Assembly: GCA_900155495.1 (NCBI GenBank)
Contig: FTLJ01001127.1
Span: 1-32,007, forward strand
Direction of reading: 5' to 3'
Source of the DNA: Porogramme epimiltina
Lineage: Eukaryota; Basidiomycota; Agaricomycetes; Polyporales; Polyporaceae
DNA length: 32,007 bases
The notes beneath the pieces were generated by a model that was given only the letters and a program-made list of their open reading frames with translations, was not told where the DNA came from and searched no databases. The position numbers and the translations under genes were made by a program. Position 1 is the stretch's first letter, and each line of letters starts with the position of its first letter. Below are positions 10,320 to 20,497 of the stretch, one piece after another.

Positions 10320-11921
10320 TCACCGCTGGCCATCTGTAGGGTGATCGGTCAGGTGATGTAATGCATTCGGACGAGGAAGATGGCTCACAGGACGTCGTCT
10401 CGTACTTGCCTGTCGAACGGAAAGGGCACTGTTCAGCGTCGAATGGCATAGGGACGGCGGTTCGCTTACCGAGGCCGACGATGACATTCGCCGGTTCTTG
10501 TGGTTTGCCCTCGAAATAGTTGGCGAGGATCTCCTTCGTGCCCTCTGCGTACCGAGCCTGCGCATCGAGCGTCGTCCCCGAGTAGTGCGGGGTCATGCCG
10601 TTTCCGCCGCCGAGGTGGTTCTTCATCTTGCGCCACGGGTGGTCTTTGGGTGCGGGCTGCACATTCCACACGTCGCCCGCGTAACCATTGAGGTGACCAG
10701 TCTTGAGGGCTGCAGCGACATCCTCGGCATTGCAGATCGCGCCGCGCGCAGTGTTCACGAGCCATGCACCCTGATCAGGAAGGTCAGAGAGTGTGCGGAG
10801 GAATGTGAGCAACGCGCGTACCTTCTTGAAGTGCTTCAGGAGGTCGGCATTGATGAGGCCCTTGGTACCGTCGTGCAAGGGCGCGTTGACTGTCAAGATG
10901 TCGCACTGGGACACGAACTCTTTGAGGTCCGTGACGCGGCGCGCGCCGACCTTAGCAGCAGCATCTGCGTAGCAACAGCTACAGTTAGACGGCGGATGGC
11001 AGTAGAGTTCAGGGCTTACGGTCGGGAAGAGGCGTGTAGTCGTAGTAGAGGAGCTCCTTAGGGTTGAACGGCACGAGGCGCTCCAGCACGCGGTAGCCGA
11101 TGCGGCCTGCGCCGAGGGTGCCGATCACCTTGCCCTCGAGGTCGAATGCGTTCCGTGCGATGTCGGAAACCTGCCAGTCGCCACGCTCGATCATCTCATG
11201 TGCGGGCACAAAGTTGCGCACGAGAAGGAGGATGTTCATCATGACCTGCTCCGCCACTGAGACGACATTCGAACCCGTCACTTCGAGCACTTGAATCCCG
11301 CGTTCGGTCGCGGCGTCGAGGTCGATGTGGTCCGAGCCGACGCCTGCGGTGACACAGACTTTCAGGTTGGGCGCTTTGGCCATGAGCTCGCGGGTGAGGT
11401 AGCCGGGGTGGAAGGGGGTCGTGATGAGAATCTCGGCCTATGTGACAGCGAGGAATTAGCACTGAGGCATGAGGGAGGGGAGAAGAGTACACCCATACAT
11501 CCTTGAGGTTCTTTTGGAAGACGCTGTTAGGGCCCTCCTTGTCGTCGGTGACGATATACTCGTGGCCCAAGGACTCGAGCCAACCCCGGATGCCGAGCTA
11601 AGCATATAATCAATGAGAATAGGGTCTCGACGTGTGGATCAGTGACATACTTGATTCTCCACAGTACCGAGAAGGCGCGGCTCTTGTTTTGCTGCTTCGC
11701 CACCCTTGTATAGGACAGCGAGAATCTAATGGCGATTATAATGGTAAGCCATCAAGAGTGATACTAACGTCGAAGGGGTAGAAGCTCGCCTTCATGCCGG
11801 CGCTATCGTGACGGCCGATAGTGGGCGCAATGGTTCTCCCATTGAGCATACGAGGAGCCTTGGCCGTGGATGACGCAAGGCCACGCTTGACGGCGGCGGC
11901 AGAAGCATTGAGAAGAGACAT
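10320..11921 (-). CDS. FDH1: NAD-dependent formate dehydrogenase, 407 aa
   Basis: Oxidises formate to CO2 with reduction of NAD+. Eight exons (high to low): 11769..11921, 11651..11725, 11499..11597, 11020..11437, 10822..10964, 10470..10770, 10389..10409, 10320..10333. Seen: [14 protein letters not shown] near the start, [15 protein letters not shown], the dinucleotide site GTLGAGRIG (about 216-223), YYDYTPLP with the Asp that selects NAD (about 242), NTARGAIC with the catalytic Arg, and [20 protein letters not shown] with the catalytic His. The C-terminus GKYETTSYGQR appears only after splicing two short terminal exons (21 and 14 bases). Residues 1-50 are rich in Ala, Ser, Arg and Lys with no acids before the core, as in a mitochondrial presequence (inference). 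In wood-decay fungi this enzyme clears formate released from oxalate. A TATATAA box lies 107 bases upstream. Confidence 0.97.
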
Positions 11922-12027
11922 GATGACGTTGCTGGTGAGATGAGGTACTTGTGAAGAAGTCGGTGCTCCTGATACTGTGAGAGGGATGGGTGGGTTGAAT
12001 GGTGCACCATTGCTAAAGTTGAAGAGA

Positions 12028-12034
12028 TTATATA
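12028..12034 (-). promoter_or_regulatory. TATA-like box upstream of formate dehydrogenase
   Basis: TATATAA on the minus strand, 107 bases before the start codon at 11921. Distance implies a 5' leader of roughly 70 bases if used. Confidence 0.45.
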
Positions 12035-12860
12035 GTGGCTGAGGACGACCCCGGGTTGGACAGGCTAGACCGGCGTTGAGACGGTTCAGGGTGGGTGGGC
12101 GCTACGAGCGGAGGAGCTTCCGGAAGTCCAGAATACAGTCATAAAGCTGGTGTAGAGAGGTTTTCAGGACATCCCCGAGCTGGGCCGAAAGTAAAGGCGC
12201 TCACGGGATAGGTACGTCTTGCGGGGGTTCCCTCGAAGGGGAAGTCGGGAAGTTGAGTACGGGCGGCTGGAGGATTCCGGGCTCGCAAAGTGCGGAGGCG
12301 TCCGTCTTCGATGGCCGCCGTACCCGTCCTATAGAACCTCGTGTATAAGCTTCACAATGCTGACCTGCCCGTGTGAGAAGAATGATTGTCTGGCGGAGGT
12401 TTGTGCGCCCATGTCTCGCGTGGCTATCGGTATGCATGGGCTTGTGCCCAGGAACTTGAGGAAACATTGTCGCCTGAAGTTGATTCAGTCTACGCATATA
12501 GCGTGACACTGATTGTGAGCTGCGGTTTGGGCACTTGACCTAGTGACGCGCACCGAGACCAAAATAGCGCATTTGAGAGTCGCGGGAGTCGATTTATGTA
12601 GCGTAAATCAGCCTTGCGTCAGCGGTAGGTGGTGTTAGGATGGCCGGTGGGCGCTACGAGACAGTCATCCCGGGTCTCTCCGAGCGGACACTGCAGGGGA
12701 ACCCGACTCGGGGTGCTCACGCGACGATCAGCCGGAAAGTCCCTGTAATGGTGTAAGTAAGGCATCAGTCGGCATGTGGGTCCCAGGGTGTTACCTAGTA
12801 AATGTATAGCCCGAGCGAAAGGCCACTCTCTTGCAAGGTCCACCTTCCAGTTGACCAGGC

Positions 12861-12909
12861 TTGCCTACTTAGGGACCGGCGATGTGAGAGAGTCAACTTA
12901 AGTAGGCAA
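12861..12909. repeat. 11-base perfect inverted repeat (hairpin)
   Basis: TTGCCTACTTA at 12861..12871 and its exact complement at 12899..12909, with a 27-base spacer. A second short pair, GTTGAC at 12850 and GTCAAC at 12892, is arranged out of register, so both cannot pair at once. Not followed by a T-run; function unknown. Confidence 0.5.
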
Positions 12910-13095
12910 CCGCGTTATTGTCACGAGCCCATCGACAAGGGATTTTAAGCCTTACCCAAAGGCTACTAAGCCCCGGGACCACGACAAGGTGACATTATTC
13001 AACACGGGGGAAACAGGAGTTTTTCACATTGGCAATGAATTAGTGATTGGGTATAGTGCTGTACCGTACGTCTCCTCTATCTTTCTCGAACCTGT

Positions 13096-15086
13096 TCACG
13101 CTACCTGCCCAAGCCCGAGCCCCATCGCGACCCCGACGAATGCCGCAGCGATCCACCACTTCCACGCTGCGTCGTCTTCAGGCAGGTACGGCGTCGGGGC
13201 GAGGTAGCAGCGGAGCGTCGACCCTATCGTACCAAGCGTGTAGTCGATGCCGTGCCCGAACGCGATTCGCCGGAGCATGATGTTGTACCACTGCACGCTC
13301 GCGGACGCTCCGATGATGCGCGGGACCTGCGCAGGGATGAGGACCCACAGCAGGCGAAGGAGGTAGTAGAAGAGACGCTCGAGCGCGCGCACGCTGAGAC
13401 GCGAGGGCGGGGCGTTCCCGAGCGGGGTGGGAAGCGCGGGAGGGGCGGAGAGGACGGAGGCGTCGCCGCGGGAGAGGGCGGCGGCGATCTCGGCGGGAGC
13501 GCGGGGGTGCGTCACGGAGAGCCGGGCGACGCCGAGCAAGTGCGCATGGTCGTGGGCGAGAGCGGAGGTCATGCGAGGGAGCGTGTTGAGTCCGCCAGTG
13601 AGCATGACGAGAGGCGGCGGGCGGGTGGTTGCGGTCGGCGCGCAGTTGGCAAGGATCTCCATGCTCTGGGCGGCGAAGGCCTCGAAGACGACTTGACGTG
13701 GCGACCGGAACTTCTCGACGGTGTCAATGAACTCTGTGGGGGTATGTTATTGACCATCCGGATCACGCATGAGAGGCTACGTACGAGGATCTTCGTAGTC
13801 GCCTCCGCTGACTTGGATGTAGTCCACCAGTCCCCATTTCCCGATCTCACGCACATGTTGAAGGGGGCGCGCTTCACTGAGTCCTCCCGCGTCTTGTGTG
13901 TAGTCGGCTGAGTTGAGCTTGACACCCACGACGAAGTTATTTGGAACGACGCCAGGGGCTCGAATGGCGTAGACAACGTCACGGAGGAAGTGCAGAGGAT
14001 CGCTCTTGGCGGAGTATTCGTCCGTTCGGTGGTTGCTCTGGTTCAAATTTCAGTGAAATCTTGTATAATTCAACTTGACTGTTTCAGCGCACCTTTAGTG
14101 AGATGAATTGACTTATTAGATCTACCACAACTCGTCAGCCTCGCTTCGAATTGAGAGAAGAGACGCGAACTTACATCCATGGGCGGCATGGATCTCTACA
14201 CCGTCGAAGCCACTTTCTGCAGCCACTCTCGCGCCATGCACGAATTGTTGCACAGCATGGTGGATATCGTGGATGGTCATCTCGTACGGGACTTGAAGCA
14301 TAAGTCTATGCGCGAGCCACGAAAGCCAACTCTCCTTCCCAGCGTCGGCGCCCAGGCGAATAGAACTAGGAGCAAGGGGTCGCGCGAAGGGCGCACGACC
14401 ACTGAAGAAGTTGAGGGATTGTCGGCCACCATGCGATAGTTGAATAATGGCTACGGGGAGGCCATTGCCGCCCACCTCGGTAGTCGCAGGTGCAATAGCA
14501 GGAGATGACGAGCCATAATGGATGACGTTAGCCAGGGCTCGCCACGGGGCGAGCGATTCGTCACTGAGGTCGTCAGGAACAACCATGTCGCGGCCGAGGG
14601 GGAGGTGGTCTTTGGCGACTTGAACGTTGCCGGTCATAACCATGCCCCAATTGCCTTGTGCCCACTTTTCGTAGAGCGCGAGGATCCCACTATGCGGCCC
14701 GGAGCCCCACATAGGTGCGAAGTGTTCGTACATGGCCGCCTAGAATAATTGCATTCAGCATTCGGGGAAAGGTGTGGTAGAAGTCTAACTCGACAGAATT
14801 GGGGGACGAAAAGTGGACAGCGGGGAGTTTAACAACTTTGGCATGCAAAACACGCGCGCGAAGAATGGTTTGAAGGTGTGCATGGCCTAGAAAACACACC
14901 TTTACGAGCCTATTGGGAACGACGCGCCCACATGGCAATCTGACGGGAGTGAAAATCTTGCGGGCATGCTGAAGCAACTCGTAGTCGTCCTGGTCGCCGA
15001 CGACCTCATCCTGGTCTGAGGAAAAGTTAACAACGAGCAGGAACAGTGCACGTTAAAAACGCACGAGAGGGAAGAGGATGGTCCAT
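13096..15086 (-). CDS. Old Yellow Enzyme-like NADH:flavin oxidoreductase, 540 aa, C-terminal membrane anchor
   Basis: FMN-dependent reductase of activated alkenes; physiological substrate unknown. Six exons (high to low): 15065..15086, 14900..15015, 14175..14739, 14093..14121, 13785..14037, 13096..13733. The start is MDHPLPSHQDEVVG. TIM-barrel landmarks: FTPVRLPCGRVVPNRLVKAA with MYEHFA (about 29-54), MTGNVQV, IQLSHGGRQS (FMN contact near Q153), VEIHAAHGYLISQF with the H230/H233 pair that binds substrate, NHRTDEYSAKSDPLHFLRDV and VGVKLNSADYTQ. The C-terminal part adds about 120 residues with a hydrophobic stretch (LFYYLLRLLWVLIPAQV) and a near-terminal helix WWIAAAFVGVAMGLGLG, so it is probably held at a membrane. 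One intron (14740..14899) is 160 bases, far above the local norm. It shares a divergent promoter region with SmD1. Confidence 0.93.
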
Positions 15087-15581
15087 AGTGTGGGTGGCAG
15101 CGTCGGGGGAAAGAAGGACGGGGGCGAGAGGGTGCGCGTGGATGAGCCGGGAGGACGGTGGCCCTGAGCATGAGATTTACCGGACGGGTCTGATGGCATG
15201 GGAGGTCCGTTATCTAAGCCGGAGAGTCGATGTGGGGGTTGCATTCCGCGGGGCAGGGGAGTGTATGGCGTTCGCGCATGGCAAGGGAAGACTAGGGAAT
15301 GACGAGGTGAAGGTCAAGGAGACCTGCGGGGACCGAGTTCATGCCCTCTTGCCTGCCCGGGCCCGAGACCGGACCTCCTCACCCGTGATGTACACTAGCG
15401 GGCCCGTTGGCACTCCGAAAAGCCTGGTATACAAAAACTACAAACTCCGAAAGTCCGGCTATCATTCCGGCGCCTGGCCCACATCGCATGTGCAACAACA
15501 TCTCGACTCGAAGACGCGTCTCGACTCCAGCCTCATCCGAGCCTCGTTCAAGTCCAATCCCGTCTCCGCTCCGTCCACAAC
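15087..15581. promoter_or_regulatory. Divergent promoter region between the flavoprotein and SmD1
   Basis: The two start codons point away from each other across 495 bases. Open frames that fill it (15046-15585 plus, 14902-15244 minus) are rich in Arg and Gly, have no family match, and overlap the flavoprotein first exons, so they are not called. Pyrimidine-rich sequence just before the SmD1 start resembles a housekeeping-gene 5' leader. Confidence 0.55.
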
Positions 15582-16084
15582 ATGAAGCTCGTAAGGTATG
15601 CAATACCTCCGACTCTCTGCTCTAGCGATTTACCATTGATGTATACTCGTTCAAACATCTCTTTCTTTCGCGCAGATTCCTGATGAAGCTCAACAACGAG
15701 ACGGTCACCGTCGAGCTTAAGAACGGCTCGGTGATCCATGGGACGATAACGGGTGCGTCCCTGACTAGATGTAGGCTATTACATGCGTTGCTCACTCTGC
15801 CTGCAGGCGTGGATATGCAGATGAACACACATCTCAAAACCGTCAAAATGACCGCGCGCAACCGTGAACCCACCTCCCTTGACTCCCTCTCCATCCGCGG
15901 CAACAACATCCGTTATTTCGTCCTTCCCGACGCCCTTCCTCTCGACACTCTGCTCGTGGACGATGCGCCAAAACCGAAGAACAGGAAGAAGGATGACACT
16001 CGGGGTCGTGGTCGGGGTGGTAGAGGTGGCGATCGCGGACGGGGTGGCCGCGGTCGTGGGCGCGGACGTGGTAGGGGATTCTGA
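15582..16084 (+). CDS. SMD1: Small nuclear ribonucleoprotein Sm D1, 122 aa
   Basis: Core Sm-ring protein of U1, U2, U4 and U5 snRNPs. Three exons: 15582..15595, 15676..15752, 15807..16084. The 14-base first exon gives MKLVR split by an intron. Seen: the Sm1 fold ([28 protein letters not shown]), the Sm2 motif ([19 protein letters not shown]) and a C-terminal Arg-Gly tail with repeated GRGRG units, which in SmD1 is arginine-methylated and contacts SMN-type factors. Length is close to the human protein (119 aa). The intron positions split the start codon region and the Sm1 motif. Confident identification. Confidence 0.97.
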
Positions 16085-17495
16085 TCCCCTTGCGACCTGG
16101 TTCGTACCTTTCGAGCTGTACTGCTGGGAGCGTCGTGGCTGTAGGAGACCGTGGTTGGTGGGTTCTACCGGTGTAACTTCTGTCCCCGACCGCTCGCCAG
16201 ATGTATTATAAGTAAAATGGGTCTTGTACACTGCTGTCCATCCCAGCTGTTGTGTTTTTTTTTTTGCATCTGTAGATATCCACTCTTTTGAACCTCCGAA
16301 GCCAGTCCTGTGAGCCACATTGAAGCAATAAGCATACAGTCAGCAATTCAGCGTGTGTTACATATGCGGTATACCTTTTAGGCCTTGTGACCTGACTTTT
16401 TGGCCCTTGTATCCAATCCGCCACCTCATTCAGCTTCACCAGACACATGCCGCTCACGTTCCACATTCTTTGACCCTCGTCTCGTCCAACTGACCTATGA
16501 TCCTTACGGTGTCCCATTTGCCGTTCGTAGACAAGGTTGCGGCTCTTGTGGACTCTGCACCTACCCAAGTGGATCGTCGCGGCTCGTTGAAGACATAAAA
16601 CAACACTCGTCTTCTGCAAATCCGAATCAAAACGTTTACACTGTATGTGTCCGCGTCCTGTTCCGACGGCAATACCCCCATGCTTCCAGACTTGGTAGCA
16701 CTACGGAACCAAGCAAAGCACATATCCGACGGTTCCCCTTGTGCCGTAGCCGTCGCTAGGCCGATTGACTTGTCCCGTATGCTGCTCTCACATTAAGCGG
16801 GTGCAAGCTGAGGAATGAGGTGAGTATTCATCATTCAAGGGTCGTATTTCTTCCTGCTCGGAGCCCATATCGAGGACGCCGTGTTGAGGGTAGAAGGGAT
16901 ATTTCTGGTTTTCTGCCGTGAGGCTGCTAGGGGTCGATTCTGCTCGTAAATCCTACATATTATTCACAGTTCTCATCCACGATCATGGCATCATCATTCC
17001 GCTTTGTGGGAGACCGCCGCTGTGTTCTTAGCGACTCACCGCGTATGTTGTAAGCCCTCAAGAGCTGGCAGCTCTGAAGTCTGAACTTCATAACTGAGTA
17101 GAGTATGGTTCATCAATCGTTCACCGATGATGAAGGGAAACGCTGCTACGGCATCATCCTTCATATTTCTCAATATTATTAAAAACGGTTGCAGACAGAT
17201 GCTGACTGACACACGACACCCCTGGTTCATATGTTATGAATTCGCAGGTTCCTCTTCCCGGACTCGGGAAGCTCAGCCGGCTCTCCAAATGCGGCGAGAC
17301 GAGTCACGACGTCACATCCAAAATGAGAATGTGACGAGTCAATGTGACGATGACGCGGGTTCGGCAAGAGCCGAGGATGCGGGCCCGGCCTGACCACCGC
17401 CTGCCCTCCTCCGCGTTTCTCTCCTCCATCTTCTCCCTCCCACACACCGTGCAACTCCGCATACTCTCTGTCGTACTCGCGAGACACACACGATC
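16085..17495. other. Intergenic, 1.4 kb, no gene supported
   Basis: Contains a run of ten T at about 16255 and open frames on both strands near 16206-16760 that mirror each other and match nothing I know. A short frame starting MASSFRFVGDRRC at 16985 ends after about 20 codons. Possibly an RNA gene or 3' and 5' untranslated DNA of SmD1 and the coiled-coil gene. Nothing firm. Confidence 0.4.
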
Positions 17496-20400
17496 ATGGC
17501 TCCGAGGTATTCCAAGAAAAAGGCCAGGTTTACATACGCGGAGCGTGAGTGTGTCGTCGCCCACTACGTCATCGACCGACTATCCCCCGGCGTGCTCACC
17601 AACCATGGTCTCCTCAGGCGTCATCGGCGCCCTGTCGACGGTCCAGAAAGATCATAGAAAACACGCTGTTCACATGGCTACCCTTCGTGCACACGGTATG
17701 TCGGGACCAGCCTGGTAGCAATGCTCAGCCAAAACTGAACCTCGGTGGTCTCGGTGGTTTGCTTCCCTTCTCACAGTACGCAAAATGGCGGACGCCCGCA
17801 AGGATAAGATGGGTCCCCAGTGGTCCCAGTGGGTCACCAAAACTGTTCAGCGACTAGTATGTTTGCATCATGCATCTCGCCTCGTGACTCCTCATCGTTG
17901 ACCGTCCGCCGAAAAGTCCGACGATGGTATCCTCGATACATCTGACCCTCATGGCAACATAACTTTTACCCCCGATGCAAAGAAGACGTATGTTGGGTCC
18001 GAATGTATAAGTATCCGGACCATGGCGAGCTAACTGCATATAGGATCCTCGCCGTCCGTCGTGAATCTCTTGCATTCCCCGGGGACTCTCCATCTGCAAA
18101 CGCCGACACCCGGTTATGGAAGGACGTTGCGAGGCGATTCTCAACCGTTGGTGTCAAACGCCCCCGGAAAGTGTCTTCCTCGAGCACCAGCGATTGCGAT
18201 ATCGATTCTAGGCCAAGGAAGAGGCAGGCACGCAAATCATTTGCCGGTCTCACGAAGGCACAGGTATGACCCGCCCAGTTTTCGTACGCGCATCGTTGCT
18301 TATGGTTTGGTAGCTTGAGGCAGAACTGCATGCTGCAGTGGAAAGGCTTCGCGCAACCGAAGACACTCTTCCCGACAACGAAGCCGAGGACACGGCTCTG
18401 AGAGAAGAACTGAAAGCGCGCGAACAAGAAGTCTCCGATCTACGGGAAGAGGTTGCCCGTTTGAAGGATCAATCTGTGTCCGGCGCGGGACAGTTCGCCG
18501 TCGGCCGCATTGCTACGCCTCCGCCGTTCGTCGTTGTGTGTTGCCACGCGAGTATGTGTATTCACCCGTCGTTCACAGTACCCAGGAACTGTCGGATTCA
18601 GCAACGGTCGATCGCTTTCGCGCTCGTGGTCATCTCACGACCCGGACATTGTCGGGCACTCTAATCTCTCATTTGACCAAACGACCAACCCCAGAGCCGA
18701 GCGACTCTGGTTCCCACGAAGCCGAGGTGAACGACATGTTCAATGACCCGAATGACGCCGTTTTTCATTCGGCATACCCGGAGGTCGATCCCGCCCCTGG
18801 CCCTGTGGGCTCCTCGGGCTTGGAGACGCCTCAGTCGTCTCCATTACTCGCCGATCAGGATAGCTTTGATGGCGCGGGCTTCGAGGGTGCTTCCCTCGCG
18901 TTGAATCGGGATGCCGATGTTCAGTCAGAGGAGGTGCGTGTTCCATCTTGGCGATCGATAGCACCATGTTTACGCGTGCGGTTGCAGGTGGAAGCGTTGA
19001 GACGGGAGCTTGTACGGCGGGCAGAGGAACTTCGGCAGCTGCGGGATGAGCGGGATGCCCTGGAGACGGAGCGCGATGAATTGAGGATGTCTGTCGCGTC
19101 GGAAAAGTCGCGGCTCTCCGTTATCGAGGGATCTTACGCTTCACTCCAATTAGCGTCTGAGCGCCTGCAGAGCGAAGTCCTGACCTTAACGCAACACTCC
19201 GGCACTCTTGCAGAAGAACTTCGCTCCGTTCAAGACAAGTATCGCGTTTCGCAGGTCAAGCTTTCGACCTCCGAAGCATCAATAAACAAACTCAGTATCG
19301 AGCTTGAGTGCTCGGGGACTGCCGTCGCCTCCCTGAGAGAGGAGTTAACGGACACCCGCGCCGAGCTGGAGTCTGCTCGCACTGACAGAGCAATTGCAAC
19401 CGCTCGGATTAGGGCCGTGGAAGAAGACCTGGAGGGCACACGTGGCAGGGCATCCATTCTCGCAGCCTCGAACGTTGATTTGGAACACACCGTTACCACT
19501 CTGCAGGAGACTATCGAACGGCTTAGCGCCGAGTTCTCCCAGGCCCAGGGGGAAATTTCCTCCATGGCCACCCAGGTGCGGGAATCACAAGACGTCATCC
19601 GCGACCTTCGCGCGTCCGAGGCAGACGCTCTCGCGCGCGCATCTGCGTCCGCTCGCGAAGCGGCTTCCATGAAGACCGCTGTCGCAGACATCCAGTCAGC
19701 TCTTGAAGTCGCGCGTTCTCAGCTCCAGACTGCCGCAGGGGAGAAGACAGCGCTGCGCGCGCGCGTGGAGGAGGAAGAGGCTTCTCGTCGAAAGGCGGAG
19801 TCCGAAATGGTCACTACCCAGGACGCGCGGGACAGGCTCGTCACCGAAATCGCCGAGAGGACGAGGGAGCTGGCGACGACCGCCGCGGCGCTGGAACAAG
19901 CGCGCGGCGAGGCGGGCGAACGGCGTCGCGAGATCGCGGGCTTGGAGCGCGAGCGCGAGAAGGAGGTTGCCAGCCACGTTGTGGAAATGGCCACGCTGTC
20001 GAAGGACCTCGCGACTGCGCGGGCCCAGAACGAGGAGCGGGCGGCTGAGTTGGTGCGCGTGTGGTCTGACCTGACTAGTACCTCGGAGAAACTCGATGCC
20101 GCCGCGGCGGAGCGGGAGGAGCTCTCGGGGAGCTTAGGTGATGCCCTCTTGCGCGCGTCGGAGCTTGAGGAAGAGCTTCGGGTGGCACTGAACGATGTTC
20201 GGGATGCCGAGGAGGAGATTGAGGAGCTCAGGCTTGCCAAGGCGGAGGACGAGGCCAGCATCTTGAGCCTGAAGGATGCATACGCGCGCTTGCGTCAGGT
20301 CCAGCTGAGCGTGCTCGATGAAGTTGGTGATAAGGTGCGTGGGAAGGTTCTCTCCTTCCGTTCGCGGAAAGAAGCTTATGATATTTATTGCTTAGATGAT

Positions 20401-20497
20401 CTCTGCGAGCACTGCTCCCACCCCTGGCCATCGCCGCCGGAGCAGTGTCGTTCCGCGTCGGAACGGAACTGCAGGACGGGCGGATGGTAGCCAATAA
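17496..20497 (+). CDS. Coiled-coil protein of unknown function, about 838 aa
   Basis: Nine exons: 17496..17544, 17618..17695, 17777..17856, 17917..17987, 18044..18263, 18314..18535, 18586..18933, 18988..20334, 20396..20497. The start is MAPRYSKKKARFTYAE. Residues about 1-110 form a compact conserved-looking unit ending in VQRLSDDGILDTSDPHGNIT, FTPDAKKTI, which has the helix-helix-hairpin look of a winged helix (inference). Next comes a basic, serine-rich segment (KRPRKVSSSST, SRPRKRQARK) that could be a nuclear signal. Residues about 165-220 and 357-805 are long heptad-type coiled coils rich in E, R, A and L (for example RRAEELRQLRDERDALETER). The tail is basic (HRRRSSVVPRRNGTAG). I do not recognise the family. 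The 50-base intron 18536..18585 uses the acceptor TACCCAG and is the least certain. Confidence 0.85.

Larger units (their letters stand above)
11922..13095. other. Intergenic: formate dehydrogenase promoter, no gene seen
   Basis: About 1.2 kb between the formate dehydrogenase start and the flavoprotein stop. Overlapping frames near 12201-12509 occur on both strands and are not distinguishable from chance. A perfect 11-base inverted repeat lies at 12861-12909. No tRNA or conserved domain was recognised. Confidence 0.5.

Noticed and set aside
10162..10388. Long C-terminal extension of formate dehydrogenase
   Set aside because: The genomic frame is open, but splicing two consensus introns restores the conserved GKYETTSYGQR end.
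10498..11061. 187-codon plus-strand frame
   Set aside because: It lies antisense to formate dehydrogenase exons and only mirrors their codon bias.
13252..13911. 219-codon plus-strand frame
   Set aside because: It is antisense to the flavoprotein C-terminal exons; Arg/Gly/Glu-rich with no domain.
15046..15585. 179-codon plus-strand frame upstream of SmD1
   Set aside because: It overlaps flavoprotein exons, has no family match and fills a divergent promoter.
16206..16759. Paired plus and minus frames downstream of SmD1
   Set aside because: They overlap each other, have no recognisable motif or splice context, and may reflect compositional chance.
19230..20261. Serine-rich minus-strand frames of 153 and 180 codons
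   Set aside because: They are the complement of the coiled-coil exon, where Glu/Arg-rich sense codons read as Ser/Leu in antisense.
18538..20490. 650-codon plus-strand frame as a stand-alone gene
   Set aside because: It lacks an ATG at its edge and reads through introns 18934..18987 and 20335..20395; it is the inner part of the 17496-20497 gene.
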